Positions 11,383 to 22,431 of a DNA stretch of 64,000 nucleotides are shown piece after piece. Below the pieces are notes generated by a model, which was not told the origin of the DNA, made no database searches, and saw only the letters and a list, made by a program, of their open reading frames with translations. The stretch is from Eonycteris spelaea (taxonomy: Eukaryota > Chordata > Mammalia > Chiroptera > Pteropodidae). The translations under genes were made by a program, and so were the position numbers. The DNA is taken from assembly GCA_003508835.1 (NCBI GenBank), contig PUFA01000092.1, positions 5,952,001 to 6,016,000 of the forward strand, read 5' to 3'. Positions within the stretch are counted from its first letter, which is position 1; each line of letters opens with the position of its first letter.

Positions 11383-11919
11383 ATGATACCTCCAACTTTG
11401 TTCTTTCTGAAGATTACTGTGGCTATTTGGAATATTTTATGGCTCCATAAATTTTGGGATTACATGTTTTGCTTCCCTGATAAATGGCATTGCTATTTTA
11501 ATAGGGATTGCGTTGAATCTATAGATTGCTTTGCATACTGTGGCCAACTTACCAATGTTGATTCTTCCTACCCCATGAGCACGGTATATGCTTCCATTTA
11601 TTTATATCTTCTTCAATTCCTTTTTTCAATAACTTATAATTATCCAGAACAGATCTTTTTCTCTTTGGTTAATTTGATTCTTAGGTATTTTATTGTTTTT
11701 GATGCAATTATAAATGGGATTTTTTTTAAATTTCTCTTTCTGATAGTTCATAATTGCTGTATAAAAATGCAACCAACTGCTGAATATTTTGTACACTGCT
11801 ACTTTACTGAATCCATTTATAATTCTAACAGTTTTTTGGTGGAATCTTTAAAGGTCTCTTTATGTAGTATCATGTCATCTGCAAATAATGACAGTTCTAT
11901 TTCTTCTTTTCCAATTTAG
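11383..11919 (+). other. longest open frame (178 aa), antisense to L1 ORF2; not a gene
   Basis: This is the longest open reading frame in the window, but it lies on the strand opposite the L1 RT/thumb coding sequence. It reads as hydrophobic, F/I/Y-rich noise, as expected from the complement of A-rich coding DNA. I know no protein family like it, and I see no promoter or splice context. I list it only so that it is not taken for a membrane protein. Confidence 0.85.
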
Positions 11920-12399
11920 ATGCCTTTTTCTTCTTTTTTCTGTCTGATTGCTGTAGCTAAGATTTCCAATACTATGTTGAATAGAAATGGTGAAAGTGAA
12001 CATCCTTGTCTTGTTCCTGTTCTTAAGGAATACGCTTTTGACTTTTCTTCCCTAAGAGTGATGTTAGCTGTAGTTTTGTCACATATGGCCTTTATTATGC
12101 CGAAGTATGTTCCCACTTTGCTGAAAGATTTTATCATAAAAGGATGCAGGATTTTGTTGAACGCTTTTTCTGCATCTATTGATATGATCATATGATTTTA
12201 TCTTTCAGTTTGTTAAAGTGATGTAGCACATTAATTGATTTGTGTATATTAAACCAAACTTGTATTCCAGGAATAAATCCAACTTGATCATGGTATATGA
12301 TATTTTCAATGTATTGCTAAATTCAGTTTGCAAATATTTTGTTAAAGATTTTTACAACTATGTTCATCAGGTATATCAGCCTATAGTTTTCTTTTTTTT

Positions 12400-12846
12400 A
12401 ATTTTCTATTTATTTATTTATTTTATGGTGACATTGGTTAACAAAATCCAATAAGTTTCAAGCTGTACACTTTAACAGTAAGGCATATATATATTTACAC
12501 TGTGTGTTCACCTCCCATAGTTAGATTTATTTCTGTCACCACATATTTGACCCCCTTTACCCTGTCTACCTTCCCCCTTCTGTCTCCCCACTACTCTCTG
12601 GTAACCACTAGTCTTTAGTCCATGTCCATGAGTCTCTGTTTGTCCTGCTCATTTGTTGCTTTTAGGTTTATATCCCACATATAAGTGACATCATGTGATT
12701 TTCAGCTTTTTCTGATTGGCTTATTTTGCTTAGCATGATTATCTCAAGGTCAGTCCATGTTGTCACAAATGGCAGTATTTCATCCCTTCTCATGGCTGAG
12801 TAATATTCCATTGTATATATGTACCATAGCTTCTTTATCCAATACA
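12400..12846 (-). mobile_element. nested 5'-truncated L1 3' end (bat-type), second copy
   Basis: The same subfamily and orientation as 10204-10681: it opens with T-rich sequence and 'atggtgacattggttaacaaaatcc' and ends at 'ccatagcttctttatcc'. Host ORF2 sequence flanks both sides ('cagcctatagttttc' on the left, 'gtctggttttggaatcagggtaatgg' on the right). The TSD is probably the T-rich 'attttcttttt' segment near 12386-12399 and 12846-12858; low complexity keeps its limits vague. Confidence 0.88.
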
Positions 12847-14429
12847 ATTTTCTTTTTCTTTTTCTTTTTTTTTTTTTTTTTTTTTTGTCTGGTTTTGGAA
12901 TCAGGGTAATGGTGGCCACATAGAATGAGTTTGGGAGCCTTCCCTCCTCCTGAATTTTTTGGAATAGTTTAAGAAGAATAGGTGTTCATTCTTCTTTGAA
13001 TGTTTGGTAAAATTCACCTATGAAGCCATCCAGTCCAGGACTTTTGTTTCATGGAAGTTTTTTGATTACCAATTTAATTTCATTGGTGGTAATCAGTTGG
13101 TTCAGATTTTGTTTCTTCTTGACTCAGTCTTGGGAGATCATATGTTTCAAGGAATGCATCCATTTCTTCCAGATTGTCCAATTTGTTGGCATATAATTGC
13201 TTGTAGTATTTTCTTATAATCGTTTGTATTTGGGGGAGTCCATAGTTACTTCTCTTTTATTTCTGAAATTATTTATTTGGGTCCTCTCTCCCTGCATCCA
13301 GTTAAAGGTTTATCATTTTTTTTTATCCTTTCAAAGAACTGGCTCTTGGTTTCATTGATTTTTCATATTGTTTTCCTAGACTCTATTTCATTTACTTCCA
13401 CCATGATTTTTATTATTTCCTTCCTCGTACTCACTTTGGGTTTTGTTTGCTGTTCTTTTTCTAGTTCATTTAGGTGTAAGGTTAGATTGTTTATTTGAGA
13501 TTTTTCTTGTTTCTTGAGGTAGGCTTGTATTGCTATGACTCTTCCTCTTAGGACTGTTTTCACTATGTCCAATAGATTTGGGGTCATCGTGTTTTCATTT
13601 TCATTTTCATTTGTCTCAAGGTATCTTGATTTCTTCTTTGATCTCATTGTTAACCCATTCATTGTTTAGTAGCATATTATTCAGCCTCCATGTGTTTGTT
13701 TATTTTCCTTTTTTTTTTCTTGTAGTTGATTTCTAGTTTCATACCATTGCAGTTGGAGAAGATGCTTGATATGATTTCAATCTTCTTAAATTGATTGAGA
13801 CTTGTTTTGTGGCCCAATATGTAGTCTATCTTGGAAAATGTTCCATGTGCACTTGAGAAGAATGTATATTCTGCTGTTCTGGGATGAAACACTCTGAAAT
13901 TATCAATTAAATCTATCTGGTCTGGTGTTCATTTAAGGCTGCTATTTCCTTGTTGATTTTCTTTCTGGAGGATCTGTCCATTGGTGTCAATGGAGTGTTA
14001 ACGTTTCATGCTATGAGTGTATTACTGTTGATTTCTCCCTTTATGTCCATCAATAATTCCTTTATATATGTAGGTACTCCTATATTGGATGTGTACACGT
14101 TTACTAGGGTTATGCCCTCTTGTTGAATTGATCTCTTTATCATTATATAATGCCTTTCTTCATCTCTTATTATAGACATTTTTAAAGTTTATTTTGTCTG
14201 ATATAAGTATTGCTACCCCAGCTTTTTTTTTTTTCATTTCCATTTGCACGAAATATCTTTTTCCATTCCTTTACTTTCTGTGTGTGTCTTTTGATCTGAA
14301 ATGAGTCTCTTGTAGACAGCATATGTATGAGTCTTGTTTTCTTATACATTCAGTTACCCTGTGTCTTTTGATTGAAGCATTCAAACCATTTACTTTTAAA
14401 GTGATTATGGATAAATACATAGTTATTGC

Positions 14430-14510
14430 CATTTTTTATTTGTGTTTATGGGTTTGGATTTTGTTTGTTTGTTTGATTTTTTGCCTTTTTTTTTTTTTTT
14501 TTTTCACAGA
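14430..14510 (-). other. L1 inter-ORF spacer
   Basis: On the minus strand it is A-rich, with a pure A-run at about 14487-14504 and repeated CAAA units. It separates the ORF1 stop from the ORF2 ATG at 14432. The plus-strand L1 at the right edge has a GA-rich spacer in the same place (63838-63905), so these two L1s come from different lineages. Confidence 0.6.
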
Positions 14511-15314
14511 AGTCCCTTTAACATTTCTCGTAATACTGGCCTGTTGGGGATGAATTCCTTCAGCTTTTTCCTGTCTGAGAATCTCTTTATCTCACCTTCC
14601 ATTTTAATTGATAGCTTTGCTAGGTAGAGTAGTCTTGGTTGTAGGTTCTTGTTTTTCATCACTTTGAATATTTCATGCCTTTATGGACTGCAAAGTTGAG
14701 AAATCAGCTGATATGGGAGTACCCTTGTATGCAACTAACTGCCCTTTTCTTGCTGCTTTTAAGATATTCTCTTTGTCTTTAACCTTTGGCATTTTAATTA
14801 TGTTGTGTCTTGGTGTGGGTCTGTTTGGGATTCTCTTGTTTGGGACTCTCTGTGCTTCCTGGGCTTGTATATCTATTTCCTTCACTAGATTAGAGAAGTT
14901 TTTCATCATTATTTTTTCAAATATGTTCTCAACTTATTTGTTCTCCTCTCCTATAGTACTTCTATGATACAGATGTTGGTACATTTGATGTTGTCCCAGA
15001 GGTCTCTTAAACTTTCCTCATTTTTCAAATTCTTTTTTCTTGTTGCTGTTCCACTTGGGTGTTTTCTGCTTCCTTGTGTTCCAACTTGCTGATTTGATCT
15101 TCTGCTTCATCTAATCCACTGTTGGTGCCTTCTAGTGTATTCTTAATTTTAGTTATTCTTAATTCTGACTGGTTCTTTTTTATGGTTTCTATGTCCTTTT
15201 TTATACTTACTATCTCTCTGCTGAAGTCCTCACAGAGATCATCTATTCTCCCCCTAAGTTCATTGAGCATCCTTATAAATAAGTCTTTTCAACTCTGTCT
15301 CTGGTAGGTTTCAT
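14500..15314 (-). pseudogene. L1 ORF1 (RNA-binding chaperone), broken
   Basis: The start is the ATG at 15312-15314. An early in-frame stop follows ('...VEKTYL*GCSMNELR'-like, near 15270). Downstream a coiled-coil segment at 15025-15270 ('SREIVSIKKDIETIKKNQSEL') and the C-terminal RNA-binding part at 14673-14909 ('KMPKVKDKENILKAARKGQ') are still legible. ORF1p normally trimerises and coats L1 RNA. An A-rich spacer separates it from ORF2, as in intact L1s. Confidence 0.85.
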
Positions 15315-17470
15315 GCTTCCATTTAGTTTAATTGTTTCCCTGCCCTCCGGAGTTTTCTCTTGTTGTTTCCTTTGCAGCATATTTCTTTTTTATCTATTTT
15401 AAAAAATGATTTATTTTATATATGCAGCATGTTTCTTTGTGTTCTCATTTTAGTTGCCTCTCTGTATTTGTTTCTAAATATTAAGATTTGTTACCTTTCC
15501 CAGTTTTGGCCAGGTGGCCTTATGTAGAGGTGACCTATGTGACCCAGAGGCACAATCTTCCTGATTACCTGCACCAGGGGCTCTGGGCATGTTCCTTGTG
15601 TGTATCGTGTATGTTCCCCTATTGTAGCTAAGTCTTGATTGCTGTTGCCACGTCAGTAGATGGAATTGACTCTTGGGCTGATGGGCTGGAGATTGGCCAC
15701 ACCACAGGGTATGAGCATCTGTGTGGGGGCTGACTCCATGGAGTGGGATTCGCCCCAGCAGGCTCCTGTGCTTGTTCAGAACACCCTTTGGGTGTTCCAC
15801 TATGAGGTAGCCAGTTGGTACCTTGTTGTGGTCTGATGTCAGCCTCTGGGTTTGTTAGTTCTGAGACCCCTCGGGAGGGGCTCCCATGTAGGCCAAGGTC
15901 AGCTGCCGCCTTTGATTATTCAGGGCTACCTGGTAGGAGCTACAAAGTGATCCACATATGGTTGCTGCCTATGCTGGATCTGGAGGCAAGTAGGAGGGAC
16001 CTCACTGTAAACTGAGGTTAGTTACCTCCAGTGCTGAGGCTGGGGCAGCTTAACAAAAGCTCCAGTGTACCTCATGACCTAAGGCTGCCTGCCAGTTGCC
16101 CATAAGATTCCACAGGTGAAAGAGCCTTTGGGTGGTACACAGTTGGGTGCAGCAGGGACCCAGGGAATCACCAAGCTAAAGCAAGCAGATTTCACCTGGC
16201 CAGTACAGAGTCAGGTTTCGTTCCAGTGCTAAATCTGCAGTTCCCTATAAAAGTCTCACATTGCAGCAAGGCCAGCTGCTGCCCAACTCAGGCTCATAGA
16301 CACCTGAGATCTGTTCACAAAATACTGTAGCTCGGGGCAGGGCTTGTTTTCTACCACCTAAGTCTTTCCTGGGATGCAGGGGCTGAGCACTATCAAATTC
16401 AGGCCCAAGGAAAGCATAGGGTGGAGCCAGCAGCCTAGCAACAGGCCCCCTTAGGCAATTTGTGGATCAGGTGGTGTGGGGCTCAGGGAGACACAGGGTG
16501 GAACAAGCTAATCCTGTTAGGCCAGTGCAAATTCACGATTGCTGCCAATGCTGAGCCTGTGGACTCCTGCAAAAGTCACAGCTCACAGTGAAGCCAGCTG
16601 CCATCTGGCTTAGGTCCACAGCAAACCACCCAAATCACACTGAAACTCGTACTGGTCTCCCCCCAAGTGATCTGATGCCTGTTGCCTGTCCACAAATGCA
16701 CACCCCAGGGAAGGTGCAGGGGAGGGCCTGCTGCTCTGCAACAGGCCACCATGGGCAACCAGTGGTTTGGGTGGGGCGGGGTCTCAGGAAGAAGCAGGGG
16801 TGGGGAATGGGTGATCTCACTGGGCCAATGAAGTTTCAGAATTGGCTGTGTGGGGACAGAGTTCGATGCAGGCAAGATGGCACCCATCTGTAGTCTGCCC
16901 TGGAAAGGCGCCCCAACCAAGGAGCAATGGCAATTGTTCCTCAAGCCCTCGCTTTGGCACCACACCATTCAGTCTTTCCCCATATGTCTCCTACACTTCC
17001 TAAGCTGACAACCCTCTGCTGAAGCCCAGGGTGAGTATCAGCAAGTGAGTGAGTCTGTGTGTGGGCCCTTTAAGGGGGGATGTCTGTGTTTTCATGTTCC
17101 TTCCATCTCATCCAGACAGTGGAATCCCCACTGATTTTTACATTCAGAATTTGTGGGAAACCCTCTTCTCTGAACTGGAACTCTGGGCTGGGGATTCCCT
17201 GTGTGAGGCTAAAACCCCTTGCTCCTTCAGGAGAGCCTCTGCAGCCATGCTCTCCCTTCTGGTGCTCAACCGATATGTGCAGTCCCGTTTCATGTCTCCA
17301 CCCTTCCAACCAGTCTCAAGGTAGCTTTTTCTTTATATCCTCAGATGTATGTGTTACAAACAGCTAGACTTCAGGTGGTTCTTTGTTTTATAATTTGTTT
17401 GTAATTTTAATGTGGTCATAGGAGAAGGTGAACCTCCCATTTACCTAGCCTGTCATCTTGACCGGAAAAA
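15315..17470 (-). promoter_or_regulatory. L1 5' UTR / internal promoter region with repeated blocks
   Basis: About 2.15 kb of GC-richer, CpG-poor sequence between the L1 5' end and ORF1. L1 5' UTRs carry the internal RNA polymerase II promoter and often an antisense promoter. Here similar blocks recur: starts near 15840, 15971, 16031, 16226 and 16548, each opening with a '(a/g)tgctgag-ctg' phrase and running to 'gccagctgcc' and 'ctcacagtg'-like words. The 16226 and 16548 copies align over about 320 bp. CpG decay suggests long-term silencing. The ORFs at 16576-16968 and 16588-16893 lie within this region and are spurious. Confidence 0.7.
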
Positions 17471-17474
17471 AGTT

Positions 17475-17490
17475 GCATAGCTGAAATTCT
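17475..17490. other. target-site duplication, right copy
   Basis: GCATAGCTGAAATTCT pairs with 9322-9337 (15 of 16 identical) and lies just beyond the 5' end of the minus-strand L1. Confidence 0.9.
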
Positions 17491-18035
17491 TGAATATGAA
17501 TGACTGTGTATAAGAAGGATAGTAAAGGAGAAAAGTAAAGAGCTAATATTTCCATTATAAGCTTCTAAGAAATACTCGATTCATAAAAATGAATATGTGT
17601 TTGATTTAAAATAATTGAAATAGATCTTTTCTCCATCTGGAAATTATATTGGTAAGTGGAATGAAATAGAGATCCATCATCCTTGTTTTCTATAACTGCC
17701 TGTCTAGCTGTTATCTAAGTCAATTTTAATTATGGAGAAGAGAGCTTTTTCTTCTTCTTTTCACATTACTGTCAGCTCACAGAGCACCAAGAAACATAAA
17801 AATAAAGTCATACACACATCCAGTGTTTCTTATTCTTCAGGGTCAATTGCACACTCTTAGATAATTTATACCTGCTTTTATTCAAGACATACATGGGATG
17901 ATCAGAGAAGTGGGAAATGTCAAATGCAATATTAGAACTAAGTTTTTAAAGGATTTAAGTGATGGACACATTGAGAACATTTGCTTCACAAAAATATTTC
18001 CTGGGGGGTCTCCAGGTGCTCTCTACTTAATGTGA
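17491..18035. other. unassigned sequence
   Basis: AT-rich sequence that would have been contiguous with 9300 before the full-length L1 inserted. I recognise no family or gene. Confidence 0.5.
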
Positions 18036-18535
18036 ATTAAAATTATCTAACACACAAATGGCCAATAAACACATGTAAAAGTATTCTATATTTTGGGGGA
18101 AATGCAAAGTAAAATCACAATAAGATACCACTATACATCCACTATAAAAGGTCCATAATCCTCCAATGTTAATAAGGATTTGGAACAACCATAATTCTCA
18201 TAAATTGAAAGTAGAAATGTAAATGTACACAGCCTCTGGGAAAAAGTTTCTGGAAGTTTCCAATGAAATTAAGCATACTCCTATGACCAGCAATTCCACT
18301 CCTAGATCTTGCAAGGTAAAAGAAAATATTTGTTCACAAAAACACTTATACAATAATGTTCAAAATGCTTCATGTATAATTGCTCCAAACTGGAAATAGC
18401 CTAGGTGTCCATTAATAGAATAAATAAACTGTGGTATATTCATGTAATGAAATACTACTCCAGAATCAAAAAGAACAAGCTAGTGAAAAAACAACATAGA
18501 AGAATCTCAAAAACATTTTGATGATTAAAAGAAGC
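18036..18535 (+). mobile_element. L1 3' region, left part (interrupted by an LTR)
   Basis: Reads as the ORF2 C-terminus of an old L1: 'ggccaataaacacatg', 'aatgcaaagtaaaatcacaataagataccac', 'gaccagcaattccactcctag', 'ggaaatagcctaggtgtcc', 'aaactgtggtatattcatg'. The frame is full of stops. The copy breaks at 18535 and resumes after the LTR. Confidence 0.85.
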
Positions 18536-18915
18536 TGTTATGAGGTGAATTGTGTCCTCCCAAATTTATATATTGAAGTCCTAACATTTAGTACCTGGTA
18601 AGTGACAGTATTTGGAGATAGGACCTTTTAAAAGTAATTAAGGTAAGTAATTGAGGTCATATGGGCAGGACTTAATGTAATATGCTGGTTTCTTTACAAG
18701 AAGAAGAAATTAGGACACAGGCAATACAGAAACAGAGAGACAACCATGAAAGGAAACAGCAAGAATATGGTTATTTTCAAGCTAAGGAGAAAAACCAAAT
18801 GTGCCAACACCTTGATCTTAGACTTTTAGCCTCCAAAACTATGAAAAAATATATTTATGTTGTTTACACCATTAGTCTGTGGTAATTTTTATGGCAGCTC
18901 TAGCAAACTAATACA
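18536..18915 (+). mobile_element. ERVL-MaLR solo LTR (MLT1-like) inserted in an L1
   Basis: It begins 'tgttatgaggtgaattgtgtcc' and ends 'agcaaactaataca', the terminal TG...CA structure of MLT1-type LTRs. Internal landmarks are 'aacaccttgatcttagacttt' and 'tgttgtttacaccattagtctgtgg'. It is flanked by GAAGC (18531-18535) and GAAGG (18916-18920), a 5-bp TSD with one mismatch, as expected of this class. No internal viral genes remain; it is a solo LTR. Confidence 0.85.
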
Positions 18916-19195
18916 GAAGGCTTATACGAAATACATGTAATATTATTCCAGTTATATGGAATTCTGGAACAGGCAAAACTATTTTATGGAGAAAAAAGTC
19001 AGAAAAGTAGTTACCTCTAAAGGGTAGGATAGGGCATTAACTAATGCGAAGGAACATGCCAGCAGTTTCTGGGGTGATGATAAAGAGGTTATACAGGTAA
19101 ACGCATTTGTCAAAACTCATGAATGTGCACTTAAGATTCGTTCATTTTACTACATATAAATGTTACATCAAAAGAGAAAAAAAACTATAAACAAT
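18916..19195 (+). mobile_element. L1 3' region, right part
   Basis: Continues the L1 of 18036-18535: 'ttccagttatatggaattctggaacaggcaaaac' and 'atgaatgtgcacttaagattcgttcattttac', ending in an A-rich tail near 19185. Together the two parts form one 5'-truncated old L1M 3' end. Confidence 0.75.
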
Positions 19196-19199
19196 CAAT

Positions 19200-22100
19200 G
19201 GGCCCCACCTCTGACATTAGAAGCCATACTGTCCATTTCGTCCTTTCCACTGTAATTATAAACCCAAGCCCAGTGGTACTAAATATATTTTGTATATTTA
19301 ACTTGGATGTTTGCTAAAACCCATCAAGGTGAAATTCACTGACTGACATGCCTCTGCTATGCTCACGAGCCAAGATAGATTAGTTGAGTAATGGAGCTGA
19401 ATGGAGAGGAGACTTAACTTTTTATTCCCTTAGTAGGAAAAAAGCTCAATTGTACCACTAGCCAAAAGTTTTTTTTCTTTTTTTCATCCTCAGCTGAATT
19501 GAATTTGATGGATTGAAAAACATAACAGGGCACTGAATTGAACATTACTGGACTGAAAGGGCTAATTCTCAAAATTATTTGAGGACAGGAAATAGAAATA
19601 TGCAAGAGACTAGGTCATAGCAGCTATATCTGTTCATGGTGAGTGGTTCTGGCTTACTTCAGGCGTAAAATAAGGAAGCTCTTGGACTCTGGTTCATTTT
19701 GTACCTTTTGTTTAAAGGGGAGGAAAAACTCTAGTGTTCTACCTATGTTTTCCTGCTCATGTGTTGTCAGGCTTGTAACCTAAACTCTAATATTCTACTT
19801 GTTGAGAAATTCTACCCTTGTCTTTTAGGAGAGTCATATTAATTTCTCAAATTGCCTTAGGGTATCAGCTACATAATCTCCTTGGCATTTCGATTCTTTT
19901 TTGACTAGATACCAAGTTGATTTGCCTCTCAGTGTGTCAAATCTTTTTTACATCACCAAGTCTTCTCATTCAACCAGAAGGAAGTGGGTGGGAAGTCATG
20001 GTTAAGAATAGCCCACAGAGTTATGGCTCCACAAATCTGATCTTAGGGAAATAAGCAGTGTCTTGAGTCTATGAGATTTGAGATGAAGTACAATATAGGA
20101 TCTTTATCTATATTACTAGACTCCTCACAATTGTCAACTTTTAGAATAAACCTAAAAAGTTTTGTCTAGCTTTCAACACAATGGTACTTCTGAAAAAATC
20201 TCTTACTGTCTGAACTCTTCACTTTTTCACATTTATTCTTTTGTAAATAAATAGGTGTTGGCTAGAATTGGCTAGAACTTCAGTATGGTCTTTAGGAAGA
20301 AGGCTGCTTGAAGTCTGTGGAATTATCCTGATCTCCATACCACTAAGCTGTGACAACCAACACCTAATTATAATTTCAAACTCTTTTTGAGGTCCTTCAA
20401 AAATGCAAATCCTCATTCTTCTAGGCTCCATCTTTCTATAAAGGATATTATAGAGAAGTGTATTCTCAATTCTTTATGTGTCTAAGAATAATGTATAAAT
20501 TTATAAATAAATCCTTAAATAAAAATTCTTAAAAGCCTTATAAAACTAACCAAAATGTGAGCTATACATTATCCTTTCACTTTGAGCACACACTGGATTG
20601 AGAATTGTGCTTCATTTGTAAATTCTGATGTAACAGCACTTCAGAGACAACCTGTTTCTCCTTGTTTTGTTTTTTTTTTTCCCCACGAAGTTTCCCTATG
20701 GTAGTTATTCTCTACTTCACATAGACTTTCATTAAATATCTGTCTCCCCAAGTATAGATCATAATCAATTAATGCCTAAACTAACTTATTTTCAAATCTT
20801 TCTGTTGCTTAGATTCAATAAAATATGAAGCACATTAATTCCCCAATAAAATAACTATGTTATGATACTTTATTTCAGCCTAAATCAACAGTGCATGAAA
20901 ATCTTCAGAAATAGTAATGACTCAATCAATAATCCAATAACTGTAGCATTTTATAATTCAAGCACCAAGAAGTAAATAAATGGATATTCTTTGAGCCTGA
21001 TTATATTTTTGATCACATTTTTCAGTTACTAAATGTTGTTTCTCAGGATATGGCAATATGGAAAATAAATGAAAATCTCTTCATCTCTGATGTATCCATT
21101 AAAACAATTCTGCCATGTCCAATCTCTCAGGCCCCTTTAAAATTCAGGCTAATTCAGAAAAGTGATAATTTGACACATACCAAATTTTAGCTAGTTTCAC
21201 AAAGGAAGCCTTTGAGCTACTGAATCTATATAATAAAACCATATACTTATTAGCCTAATTTCCAGAAGCTAATAATGTGATAAATCTCAGTTTGTGTATA
21301 CTGATTGAAAAGATAAAATCACTTTTGTGTGGAATCGATTTAATAGGTAACTGAAGATTATATTGGCCAAATATTCATTAGATAATACCACAGTGCTGGA
21401 AGGTAATAAAAGCTGTGTCAGTGATTCATCTAAGTTTTTATTTATAGGAAATCTAAATTTATTATATCACTTTGCACACTTTTTTCAGGCCTTTTTCTGC
21501 AGAGTTGGATGAGAAAGCAACATTAGTTGATGAACTCATTGATCATCATAACTTTATAATTAAATACAGTCTCTGTGATAATGTGAACTTAATTTCACAT
21601 GTATTTTTAAGAGGTCAGTATTATTAAGTATCCAAAATCAGTCTGTTGTAGTATCCTCACCTGGAAGTGCTAAAATGTGAAACGATACCCTTCTAAAATT
21701 TAATCTGAACTTCATCAACATTGCTGAAATTGTTTTACCACATATTTATTAGGGTGAGCAACATAACAGGCATAACTTGGCTAGAGTGAAATGACAGTTT
21801 CTACCACTAAAGATTAATAACAAAGAAAAGAATTGACAGCACTGTATTCAAAATTGTCTTAGGGGACAGTTTCTTTTAAATACACAGAAAAGAGAGAAGA
21901 TAAACTGAAACTACTCTTGACTGTATCTACTCAGGGGAAATAAAATTGGCTTATCTGTGTCTTGATTTAATAATACCTGTAGGAAAAAACACAATCTCCC
22001 CTTTTCCCTTGAGCTTCTCCCCTAAAGCTTTTAAATTTATTTTTACTTATCACTCAATGATTCTTAAAATTCATATCTGTTTCTGAACGGTAGATCTGAA

Positions 22101-22430
22101 CTGATAGCTCAATAACTAGTGACAACAATAAGAAAAATAGTTTGGGAAATTATTTCCCATGATAAGATTTTTTGTTTTTAAAGAACTGCTAGAAGCATAA
22201 ATATACATTGAAAACTAAACAACCCTGGGATAGCAAAGCCTAAGTATCAGGATGACAAACGTGACAAGCAACAAGAAAACTCAAACAAAAAAGTTCTCAT
22301 ATACCCAGTCATAATTAGCTAAGTGACAAACCTGAATAGTTTATGTCTAAGTGAACATATAACAATGAAAATCTCTCATTATTCCAGATATTCTAAAGAC
22401 TAATATGCCAATCTTGAAATTTAATTTATT
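19200..22430. other. unassigned, apparently repeat-poor sequence
   Basis: About 3.2 kb where I cannot name a repeat family with confidence. There is an oligo-T run near 20670-20681, and the open frames are short and unremarkable. No tRNA or snRNA-like structure stands out. The low density of young repeats makes it a reasonable place to look for conserved non-coding elements. Confidence 0.45.
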
Positions 22431-22431
22431 T

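Larger units (their letters stand above)
9640..14432 (-). pseudogene. L1 ORF2 (endonuclease and reverse transcriptase), broken and interrupted
   Basis: The likely start is the ATG at 14430-14432, followed by a conserved 'ITLNVNGLNA'-like N-terminus. C-terminal endonuclease sequence is at 13677-13892 ('EYTFFSSAHGTFSKIDYILGHK' in pieces). The linker 'QAYLKKQEKSQINNLTLHLNELEKEQQ' is in 13363-13662. The RT domain is at 11870-12191 ('[18 protein letters not shown]' and '[18 protein letters not shown]'), with an intact FADD at 11874-11885. The C-terminal region lies at 9900-10133. Frameshifts and two nested L1s break it. An intact version would nick DNA and copy L1 RNA; this copy cannot make the protein. 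Confidence 0.88.
9338..17474 (-). mobile_element. essentially full-length L1 retrotransposon carrying two nested L1 fragments
   Basis: Read on the minus strand, the order is a GC-richer 5' UTR (about 17466 down to 15315), ORF1 (15314 to about 14500), ORF2 (14432 to about 9640) and the 3' UTR ending at 9338. The 5' end lies near the 'cctgtcatcttgaccgg' segment at 17449-17465. It is bounded by a 16-bp TSD (9322-9337 and 17475-17490). Removing two nested insertions of about 0.48 and 0.45 kb leaves roughly 7.2 kb, long for an L1 mainly because the 5' UTR is about 2.1 kb. Both ORFs carry stops and frameshifts, so it is inactive. Full-length L1s are a minority of insertions, and few older ones keep their TSD. 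Confidence 0.92.

Noticed and set aside
16576..16968. 130-aa minus and 101-aa plus ORFs in GC-rich DNA
   Set aside because: They sit in the L1 5' UTR, overlap on both strands and have no protein likeness. GC-rich DNA lacks stops by chance.
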